From an uncultured Prochlorococcus sp. (GTDB lineage Bacteria; Cyanobacteriota; Cyanobacteriia; PCC-6307; Cyanobiaceae): a DNA stretch of 22,524 bases. The DNA is taken from contig CACGEL010000012.1 of assembly GCA_902572065.1 (NCBI GenBank), positions 1 through 22,524 on the forward strand, read 5' to 3'. Below the pieces are notes generated by a model that was not told where the DNA came from, ran no database searches, and was given only the letters and a program-made list of their open reading frames with translations. Below, in pieces: positions 16,681 to 22,524 of this stretch. The position numbers and the translations under genes are program-made. Numbering within the stretch: the stretch's first letter is position 1; each line of letters opens with the position of its first letter.

Positions 16681-17910
16681 GTGGTTATCCCGAATAAATT
16701 TTTAATTAGTAAACTTTGGTGGAGTCAATTCCCCTTTCATTTAAGGTTAATTACTAAGATAAGATTTTTTGCTTCATTTGGAGCAGGGGGTGTCATTTAT
16801 TTAACATCCCTTATCTTCAATAATATTGGTTTTTCAGCAACTGAAATTGGTCTAGGTTTTACTGCATCTGCAATTATAGGTACTTTAACAAGATTTTTTA
16901 CAGGAAATTACTTAAATAAAGTAGCCAAAATTCATAAGCCTTTAATTATCTCTTCGTTGACAAGTATAGCTGCAAGTTTGCTTCTAATTATTTCAAAAGA
17001 TATTTACTTTTACATCCTTGGACAAGTTTTAATTGGCGCAGCTGCTGGTATTTATTGGCCTACTGCCGAGTTCGTTGTCCCATATTTTTGTCATCCTATT
17101 GATACTAGAAAAGCTTATGCCTTAGTTAGGAGTTCTGAAGCTTTGGGGATATTTTTAGGAGTATTTATTGGTGGTTTTATGAACAATTTTCTATATCTCA
17201 AATCAATTTTTGTAAATGATATACTTTGCATGTTTGCAATTGTTTTCTTGATTTTAAGGAATAAAACTTCAATCAAAAAAACTTTAGAAAACTCTAAGAA
17301 AGAAGCTTCAGAACTTATTAAATCCCATCAAGAAAGGTGGAACAAAAATTCAATTATAATAGTTATATCTATAGTCTTGATAACTACATCTCTGGCTTTA
17401 ATTCAGGTAACATTACCTCTTGATCTTGTTAAGGGAGGGGTTTATAGAGAAGTCATAAATGAACAGCTTATTAGTTTAATTATTTCTTTTCAGTTAATTT
17501 TATTGTTAATCCTTCAATGGCCAATTGGTTCATGGATATCAAAAAAAGGAAAATTGTTTGGGCTGAAATTTAGTTTAATAAACTTTTCTTTAGCATCACT
17601 TTTATTATTTATTTCAAGTTTTTTGAATATTGGAACTTTTTATTTTGTATTTATAGTAATAATTTTAATAAGTTTAGGCACCTCTTCCTTTCTTCCAGCA
17701 TCAACAGATATTGTTTTCAGCATAGCCCCTTCAAATAAAAAAGGTTATGCCCTTGCACTTTTATCCCAATGTTTTGCGATGGGATATTTCTTTGGACCAT
17801 TTATATCAGGGAGAGTCTTAGACCTTTTTGGGAATGCATCGATGATTTGGGTATCTATTTCCTTTTTTTGTTTTTCAATCTTTACGATAATTTTAAAGAA
17901 ATTATTCTAA
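16681..17910 (+). CDS. MFS transporter
   Basis: This is a 12-span major facilitator superfamily secondary transporter, probably a drug- or metabolite-type exporter; the substrate is unknown. The 409-residue frame starts at GTG 16681. A TGA at 16669-16671 in frame limits the start to the few codons before it, and GTG is the only good candidate. A motif A-like segment after TM2 (RFFTGNYLNK) and its repeat after TM8 (PIGSWISKKGKLFGLK) mark the two six-helix halves. A central hydrophilic linker (about 196-223, rich in K, E and S) separates them. No Shine-Dalgarno is visible. It is divergent from the hydrolase gene and converges with the DUF2834 gene. Confidence 0.88.
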   Translation: MVIPNKFLISKLWWSQFPFHLRLITKIRFFASFGAGGVIYLTSLIFNNIGFSATEIGLGFTASAIIGTLTRFFTGNYLNKVAKIHKPLIISSLTSIAASLLLIISKDIYFYILGQVLIGAAAGIYWPTAEFVVPYFCHPIDTRKAYALVRSSEALGIFLGVFIGGFMNNFLYLKSIFVNDILCMFAIVFLILRNKTSIKKTLENSKKEASELIKSHQERWNKNSIIIVISIVLITTSLALIQVTLPLDLVKGGVYREVINEQLISLIISFQLILLLILQWPIGSWISKKGKLFGLKFSLINFSLASLLLFISSFLNIGTFYFVFIVIILISLGTSSFLPASTDIVFSIAPSNKKGYALALLSQCFAMGYFFGPFISGRVLDLFGNASMIWVSISFFCFSIFTIILKKLF

Positions 17911-17932
17911 AAATTTATTTAAAAGACCAAGT

Positions 17933-18301
17933 TTATCTTTTTTCTAATTCAATGATTCTTCTCTCTCTAAGAAATAAGAAAAAAGGTGTAGAGAAGGCAA
18001 ATGCTATTAAAAAAGTTCCAAAGTAAACAATCCACATGTTTTTTATATTCAATTTTTTAGATTCATTTACTATCCATATAAAAACTGCGCTTGCACCAAT
18101 CAATAAATCTCTAGAAATAGATTGAGCTGCAGGATTAGCATTTGCTAATGAAATAAAGTTCTTAATGTCAAAACTATTTCCATATTTCATGGCAAAATCT
18201 AAATTAGCCATTAAAGGAAGTATTGCCCCAAGGATAGATAAGAAAAGGTAAATATAAGAAAGTGATTTTTTATTATCTTTTAATATATTTAAGTTATTCA
18301 T
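17933..18301 (-). CDS. DUF2834-type membrane protein
   Basis: This small integral membrane protein of unknown function is found in many cyanobacteria. I use the ATG at 18301 (MNNLNILKDN, 122 residues) rather than a TTG two codons upstream. The protein has three likely membrane spans: YIYLFLSILGAILPLMANL (about 15-33), LLIGASAVFIWIV (about 66-79) and IVYFGTFLIAFAFSTPFFLF (about 91-110), ending in RERRIIELEKR. The connecting loop with FISLANANPAAQSISRDLL is the DUF2834 signature. It converges with the MFS gene, 22 bp away, and is divergent from the sugar kinase, with start codons about 40 bp apart. No function can be inferred. Confidence 0.8.
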   Translation of the reverse strand: MNNLNILKDNKKSLSYIYLFLSILGAILPLMANLDFAMKYGNSFDIKNFISLANANPAAQSISRDLLIGASAVFIWIVNESKKLNIKNMWIVYFGTFLIAFAFSTPFFLFLRERRIIELEKR

Positions 18302-18342
18302 ATGCAAATTATATTTATCCTAATGATAGTATTTAAAAACAT

Positions 18343-19212
18343 ATGATTGTTGAAGAAAATAATTCATTCCAAGATTATAAATTTTTAAAAGGAAATTTAA
18401 AGTTTGCTGTCATTGGTCATATTGAATGGATAACTTTCCTTAAAGTTGATCAACTACCAAAACCAGGTTTAATCTCGCATTCAAAATATTTTCTAGAATG
18501 CCCTGCAGGAGGAGGAACTGTAATTGCAAAGAGACTACGAGAATTAACAAATAGCGAAGTTCATTTTTTTACTGCTTTAGGAGATGATTTTTATGGAAAT
18601 CAATCTTTTAATATTCTTGAAAGAATGGGTATTAAATTACATGTCGCATGGCGTGATGAACCAACAAGAAGAGGTTTTAGTATCATTGATTCTGTAGGTG
18701 AAAGATCTATTACTATTATTGGAGATAGGATAGCTCCAAAGAATAAAGATAATTTAGATTGGAGTACTCTTAACGACATGGATGGAATTTTTATTACAGC
18801 AGCAGATAAGGAAATATTTAAAAAATCAAGGGTTGCAAAAATATTATGTACTACTCCCAGAGTAGGTTTAGATATTATTAATGAATCTGGGATATTTTTA
18901 GATGGATTAATTGGTAGTAATCTTGATCCAGGAGAAGTTTTTTCTTTAAATGAATTAAGATTAAAGCCGAGATTTGTTATTAAGACGGAAGGAAAAAATG
19001 GAGGGATAGTTTTCCCAGGAGGTAGATATAAAGCTATTGGTAATAAAAAAAAGGAGGTTGATTCATATGGATGTGGAGATTCTTTTGCAGCTGGCATTCT
19101 TTATGGATTAACTTCAAACTGGGATATAGAAGAAAGCTTAAATATTGCTAAAATAATGGGAAGAAATTGTAGCGAACATTTTGGCCCATATGAAAATGGT
19201 AATAAAATATAG
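18343..19212 (+). CDS. PfkB/ribokinase-family sugar kinase
   Basis: This cytosolic ATP-dependent kinase of the ribokinase-fructokinase family phosphorylates a sugar or sugar-like alcohol; the substrate is not evident. It has 289 residues. The first signature is CPAGGGTVIAKRLREL (53-68) and the second is VDSYGCGDSFAAGILYGL (239-256), with the anion hole GCGD and catalytic base D246. TEGKNGGIVF (215-224) is the usual nucleotide-binding strand. The N-terminus, ending with FAVIGHIEWI, is longer than in many relatives but begins at a clear ATG. It is 41 bp from the divergent DUF2834 gene and is followed after 16 bp by two small membrane-protein genes. Confidence 0.9.
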   Translation: MIVEENNSFQDYKFLKGNLKFAVIGHIEWITFLKVDQLPKPGLISHSKYFLECPAGGGTVIAKRLRELTNSEVHFFTALGDDFYGNQSFNILERMGIKLHVAWRDEPTRRGFSIIDSVGERSITIIGDRIAPKNKDNLDWSTLNDMDGIFITAADKEIFKKSRVAKILCTTPRVGLDIINESGIFLDGLIGSNLDPGEVFSLNELRLKPRFVIKTEGKNGGIVFPGGRYKAIGNKKKEVDSYGCGDSFAAGILYGLTSNWDIEESLNIAKIMGRNCSEHFGPYENGNKI

Positions 19213-19228
19213 TTAGACAAATTTACTT

Positions 19229-19420
19229 ATGAATAATTTATTAAATAAAAAAAGAACTGCTCTTGTTGATTCAGTTATTATTTTCTTTTTGTATGCCTCA
19301 GTCCTAATTTTTGAATCTTTAAAGACATTATCTGGTCTTTTTACCTACGGAATTTTAAAAAAAGAAATTTTGACGACTAAAAGCAACTTGGGATTTGATT
19401 TTAAAATTAAAATTAAATGA
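19229..19420 (+). CDS. Small membrane protein of unknown function (63 aa)
   Basis: I do not recognise this protein. The ATG frame has one likely membrane span (about 13-31, VDSVIIFFLYASVLIFESL) after a lysine/arginine-rich start, so an N-in topology is likely. A short basic tail of alternating K and I residues ends it. Its TGA overlaps the next ATG as ATGA at 19417-19420, strong evidence that both small genes are translated together. It is the middle gene of a run with the PfkB-type kinase. It is probably real, given the coupling and the tight spacing. Confidence 0.65.
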   Translation: MNNLLNKKRTALVDSVIIFFLYASVLIFESLKTLSGLFTYGILKKEILTTKSNLGFDFKIKIK

Positions 19421-19770
19421 ATATACTTTTAATTTTATTTGCTTTAGTTTTGATTTTACTAATTAATAAAACTATAAATTCTAAAAAGTATAAGAATAAA
19501 AACTTAATAAAGTTTAGAAAAAAAATGCTTAGTAAGGAATCAAATATTGAAAAAATTTTTTCTAGAGATGATGAAAAAAAATCCTTAGATCCAAATATTA
19601 ATATAAATATTGGATTTTATGATAACGAAGACAGTGTAAATAGAAAATCTAACATTCATAGAGCAAGACTTTCAAAATTTAAAAAGTCAAAATTAAATGG
19701 AGAATTTATTTTTTTAGACCAAGATCAGAAACTTTTCAAATTTGTTAAAGGTAAAAAACAATATATATAA
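19417..19770 (+). CDS. Single-span membrane protein of unknown function (117 aa)
   Basis: I do not recognise a family. It starts at an ATG overlapping the previous stop. Residues about 2-16 (NILLILFALVLILLI) form one membrane anchor at the extreme N-terminus. The rest is a highly basic cytosolic or periplasmic tail rich in K, N and S, including IHRARLSKFKKSKLN and a hydrophobic FIFLDQDQKLFKF near the end. There are no catalytic motifs. It is translationally coupled to the 63-residue gene and converges on the pentapeptide-repeat gene, with seven bases between the stops. Confidence 0.65.
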   Translation: MNILLILFALVLILLINKTINSKKYKNKNLIKFRKKMLSKESNIEKIFSRDDEKKSLDPNININIGFYDNEDSVNRKSNIHRARLSKFKKSKLNGEFIFLDQDQKLFKFVKGKKQYI

Positions 19771-19777
19771 GTTAAAA

Positions 19778-20296
19778 CTAATTACATTCGAGACTATCTC
19801 TAGTTGAAACTCCAGTGGTTGGATTAACCCCCTCAGCAATTTTACAGAGATTCCTCTGATCTTCACTATCAAGAATTGCGTAAGAAAAATCTGCTCCTTC
19901 TATTTGAGCTCCAGCAAAACTACTACCAGAAGCAATCATATTCACTAAAATTGAATTTCTTAAATCAGTTTTTTGGAAATTAACTCTATCAGCGAGAGTA
20001 TCTGTCAGATCAATTCCATTTAGATTAGAACCTTTTAAATCAGATAAAGTTAATGTTGTTCCATGAAGGTCAACTTCACTAAAGTCAGCATCTCTTGCTA
20101 CAGCACCAGCTATTGAAGATAGATGAAGATCTTCTCCATGAAAATCAAAACCAGTTATGTTAGATCTTACATAGCTGGGGACTTCATCTCCCTCTCCTTT
20201 AACAGCCACATTTGCTCCCGCAAAAACAGGTGCTGAAAAAATCAAAAAAGAAAAAGCTATACATAAAAAATACTTTAAGAAGCTAAATGATTTCAT
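19778..20296 (-). CDS. Exported pentapeptide-repeat protein, probably thylakoid lumenal
   Basis: This 172-residue protein has a clear Sec-type signal peptide: KSF...KYFLCIAF, a hydrophobic core, and PVFA with likely cleavage after A26. The mature part contains consecutive A(D/N)LXX-type pentapeptides (about 50-145, for example [40 protein letters not shown]) that form a right-handed quadrilateral beta-helix. A C-terminal cysteine pair, C151 and C171, could form a disulfide. This is the plan of lumenal pentapeptide proteins of cyanobacteria and chloroplasts, whose function is not well defined; a role in photosystem maintenance is a guess. It is convergent with the small membrane genes. Confidence 0.88.
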   Translation of the reverse strand: MKSFSFLKYFLCIAFSFLIFSAPVFAGANVAVKGEGDEVPSYVRSNITGFDFHGEDLHLSSIAGAVARDADFSEVDLHGTTLTLSDLKGSNLNGIDLTDTLADRVNFQKTDLRNSILVNMIASGSSFAGAQIEGADFSYAILDSEDQRNLCKIAEGVNPTTGVSTRDSLECN

Positions 20297-20385
20297 ATTA
20301 AGTTTTTACTATATATTTAATTGCATTTTATATTAACAAGATAATTATTTAAATTAATTTTTAAATTTGAATATGGTTTTTAAAG

Positions 20386-20928
20386 TTATTTAACACTATA
20401 AATTTTAAATTTTGGTTCAAGATTTTTTATGCAATCTTGGAGTCTTTTATTATCTTTACAATTGGTAACTTTGAACTCAGATTCAACACTACCTTCTTTA
20501 TCTCTTATTGCCTGATTTAAAACTATAGAACCATTTTTATCAGAAACGGATCTATGAAATGTCCCTCTAGGTATTTTTAAGATCAATCCACAAGATTCTA
20601 ATCTTACTTTGTAGAAAGGGTATTCCCATCCAAAATTAATGAGATAAAATGTTCTACCTCCAGATATAGCCAAAAGATTGTCCTCTTGTTTGTGATGAAT
20701 ATAGAATTGCCAATTACCAAATTCTTTATCATTAGGAGGACTTATAGCGGGCCCTTTATGAATTACTAGGTCTCTAAAATTTGATTTATTTATACTAATA
20801 TCGAAAAATCTAACATCTTCGGTATCACGAAATTTTTCGTAACTTTTTAATTCAAACATTTCAGATTTGTTTGGCTTGACAAGTTCGATTTTTAAAGTTG
20901 AGTTCAATTTATTTGAAATATTAAACAA
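20386..20928 (-). CDS. Cupin-like protein of unknown function (180 aa)
   Basis: No specific family name is recognised, but both cupin motifs can be read. Motif 1 fits G71-x6-HH-x2-E-x7-G90 (GNWQFYIHHKQEDNLLAISG), with H78, H79 and E82 as possible metal ligands. Motif 2 is G114-x5-P-x-G-x2-H (GLILKIPRGTFH), with H125. The fold is thus likely a single-domain RmlC-type barrel; a sugar epimerase or metal-dependent oxygenase would be possible, but no substrate is evident. The start is a TTG at 20928; upstream the frame closes at a TGA about six codons away, and the first in-frame ATG is 23 codons later. An upstream gap of 111 bp separates it from the transglutaminase on the same strand. Confidence 0.72.
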   Translation of the reverse strand: MFNISNKLNSTLKIELVKPNKSEMFELKSYEKFRDTEDVRFFDISINKSNFRDLVIHKGPAISPPNDKEFGNWQFYIHHKQEDNLLAISGGRTFYLINFGWEYPFYKVRLESCGLILKIPRGTFHRSVSDKNGSIVLNQAIRDKEGSVESEFKVTNCKDNKRLQDCIKNLEPKFKIYSVK

Positions 20929-21039
20929 ATAAAAACAGATAAATTTTCAAAATAGCGTATCAGATAACACTAAATAAGAAACACCTCAATTAATTAAACG
21001 TTTTTTCTTTTCATTTATAAAAATTTGAAATTTTTGGCT

Positions 21040-21903
21040 TTATTGATTATTAATTTCTAAAGGTTTTATTTCCCAAGATAAATTATTTTTTAGGTTTGTT
21101 CTACCTCTGAAATTTCCTTCTATTACAGCTGTAAGGTTGGATTTTGAAGAAGATACTAATGTTAAATATCTCTCGTCTATTAGTCCTTTACCACTTGGAT
21201 CAAAACCTCTCCATCCAGCTCCAGGGATATATAATTCAGCCCATGCATGTAAATCAAATTCATTTGGTAAAGGATCTTCAAAGTTATAACCGCTAACAAA
21301 TCTACTTGGAATCCCTACTGATCTGCACGCCTCTACCATTAGCATTGCTAAGTCTCTGCATGAGCCAACCCTTTCTCTAAGAGTCCTGCTGGCAGGCCAT
21401 GCTGACCCCGTATGCCTTTTTGTGTACTTTACTCGATCTTGAATAATTTCTATTAATTGAAATATGAAAGATAATGCATTATTGCTAATTCCTGCCAAGG
21501 CCTCTTGAGCTAATTCGACAGCAGAAGGATCATGCTGACCATTTGGCATCCAACCTTCTAAGGCGCCCTGCAGGTCTCTATTTATAATGCTTCTACAGAA
21601 GGGTAATGTTAAGTCTCTTTCTTTAACGCCATCAAGAATGTCTGGATGTATGAGAGTTTCAACCTCGCTTACTGCTTTTATAGAGAGGCTATTTGAATAA
21701 CCCTCAAAAGTAATTCTATAAATCTCTTCACCACTTGCTGAAAGTAAAGGATAAAGAATTTTAGGCTTTGGAGTTATATGTAAATCAAAATTTATTAACC
21801 TTTGAAATCCGTGAGATCTTGGTTTTATACATAATCTATGTTCCCCTAATTGAACTGATTCTTCATATGAATATTCAAGGTTATGGATATATTTTATTTT
21901 CAT
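21040..21903 (-). CDS. Transglutaminase-like protein with bacterial N-terminal domain
   Basis: This papain-fold transglutaminase-like enzyme probably acts as a peptidase or transpeptidase on a peptide or modified protein, since most bacterial members are not true cross-linkers. The 287 residues have the bacterial transglutaminase N-terminal beta domain (about 1-90, IKYIHNLEYSYEESVQLGEH) and then the core. The catalytic triad is C182 in VGSCRDLAMLMVEACR, H219 in FDLHAWAELYIPGAGW and D235 in GFDPSGKG. It has no signal peptide, so it is probably cytosolic. Its ATG overlaps the stop of the alpha-E gene as TAATG (21901-21905), indicating translational coupling. The family is known to cluster with alpha-E and circularly permuted ATP-grasp genes. 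Confidence 0.93.
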   Translation of the reverse strand: MKIKYIHNLEYSYEESVQLGEHRLCIKPRSHGFQRLINFDLHITPKPKILYPLLSASGEEIYRITFEGYSNSLSIKAVSEVETLIHPDILDGVKERDLTLPFCRSIINRDLQGALEGWMPNGQHDPSAVELAQEALAGISNNALSFIFQLIEIIQDRVKYTKRHTGSAWPASRTLRERVGSCRDLAMLMVEACRSVGIPSRFVSGYNFEDPLPNEFDLHAWAELYIPGAGWRGFDPSGKGLIDERYLTLVSSSKSNLTAVIEGNFRGRTNLKNNLSWEIKPLEINNQ

Positions 21904-22524
21904 TAATCAAATTCTTTATTTATAAAGTATTTATCTTGTATGAGAGTATGCAGTTTGTTCAAATCAATTTGTAATGAATCAATAGCCTCATGAAGACCGT
22001 TATTAATTATATCTTCAATTCTGATATAACTCCACTTTGCTTTTAGTAAACCTCTCATACATTCAATTTTTGAGGGGTTATCTGAAATTGGATTATTATC
22101 TATCATCTTAAGTGTATTACTTATACCATCCAAACAATATCTAACAGATCTTGGAAAACTCTTATCTAGTAAGAGAAATTTTGCCACTGAGTTTGGTTTA
22201 ATAGAGTTTTGTTCTGCTTTTCTGAACATTTGATAAGCCCCCGCCGAACGTAAAAGAGCAATCCATTGCAACTCATCAAGTACGCCTCCAAGCTCATCTA
22301 AACTTGGTAGTAATAAATAATATTTTACATCTAAGATTCTTGATGTCTTATCAGCTCTTTCAATTAATCTACCTAAAATACTAAATTGACAGGCAATATC
22401 TTTGCTCATAGTTGCATCTGTTATGCCATAAAATAGCTGACATCCTCTTCTTATTTCGCTTAATTGTTCCTGTCTTGGAAGTTCCCATATAGCTTCACCT
22501 TCTTGTAAATTCCAATATAAAATA
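21903..22524 (-). CDS. Alpha-E (DUF403) protein, 5' end beyond the right edge
   Basis: This is a helical alpha-E domain protein, the usual partner of circularly permuted ATP-grasp ligases and transglutaminases in predicted peptide-modification operons. An ATG at 22409 lies inside the gene. Upstream of it the same frame stays open to the edge and encodes LYWNLQEGEAIWELPRQEQL and RRGCQLFYGITDATMS, then QFSILGRLIERADKTSRIL. These are typical internal alpha-E sequences, so the real start is outside the window. About 207 codons are visible against a usual length of about 310. It ends NKEFD, with its TAA overlapping the transglutaminase start. Confidence 0.92.
   Translation of the reverse strand, partial: ILYWNLQEGEAIWELPRQEQLSEIRRGCQLFYGITDATMSKDIACQFSILGRLIERADKTSRILDVKYYLLLPSLDELGGVLDELQWIALLRSAGAYQMFRKAEQNSIKPNSVAKFLLLDKSFPRSVRYCLDGISNTLKMIDNNPISDNPSKIECMRGLLKAKWSYIRIEDIINNGLHEAIDSLQIDLNKLHTLIQDKYFINKEFD

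Noticed and set aside
18600..19097. Long open frame antisense to the sugar kinase
   Set aside because: The plus strand shows both PfkB signatures; the antisense frame has no recognisable motif and is explained by base composition.
21019..21035. AT-only palindrome after the transglutaminase gene as a terminator
   Set aside because: It has no GC in the stem and no separate T-run on the relevant strand; such palindromes are common by chance at this composition.

Overview
The window looks like a chromosomal segment from a high-light-type marine Prochlorococcus, or a very close picocyanobacterial relative. Three things suggest this. The DNA is very AT-rich (about 30% G+C by eye). Photosynthesis and pigment genes (lycopene cyclase, petG, a cytM-like cytochrome, chlI) are mixed with compact housekeeping genes. 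The guaB3–yfr1–trxA order with an intact Yfr1 small RNA is a hallmark of marine picocyanobacteria. I see no tRNA, rRNA, insertion sequence, prophage or CRISPR array.

Layout. Positions 1-3594 (minus strand): gyrA-type topoisomerase subunit A, followed by a lycopene cyclase that runs off the left edge. Positions 3774-6696 (plus): guaB3, the Yfr1 small RNA, trxA, hisH and rsmD. Positions 6682-6801 (minus) hold the short petG, divergent from a cytochrome cM-like gene that carries a one-base frameshift in a run of eight Cs. Positions 7248-12525 (plus): a TrmJ-like methyltransferase, a 279-bp leader with a TATAAT box and two inverted repeats, then chlI, ruvC, a frameshifted 5-formyltetrahydrofolate cyclo-ligase, sufE, hom and a small conserved-looking gene. 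Positions 12545-15131 (plus): a peptide-type ABC substrate-binding protein and one permease, with no partner subunits nearby. Positions 15128-18301: a DUF1400-type alpha/beta hydrolase (minus) head-to-head with an MFS transporter (plus), their start codons only 2 bp apart, then a DUF2834 membrane protein (minus). Positions 18343-19770 (plus): a PfkB-family sugar kinase and two small membrane proteins with overlapping ends. Positions 19778-22524 (minus): a lumenal pentapeptide-repeat protein, a cupin-like protein, a bacterial transglutaminase and an alpha-E (DUF403) protein that runs off the right edge.

How the genes work together. Several belong to photosynthetic biology: the carotenoid ring cyclase, the chlorophyll-committing Mg-chelatase ATPase, the b6f subunit PetG, a c-type cytochrome and a probable thylakoid-lumen pentapeptide protein. 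Others supply nucleotides (GuaB3), histidine (HisH), homoserine for threonine and methionine (Hom), one-carbon units (5-FCL), Fe-S clusters (SufE) and RNA methylation (RsmD, TrmJ-like).

The least ordinary parts are the Yfr1 RNA, the two homopolymer frameshifts (possibly sequence errors), the head-to-head start codons at 16678/16681, and the alpha-E/transglutaminase pair. The last belongs to a widespread but poorly characterised gene set predicted to make or process peptides.
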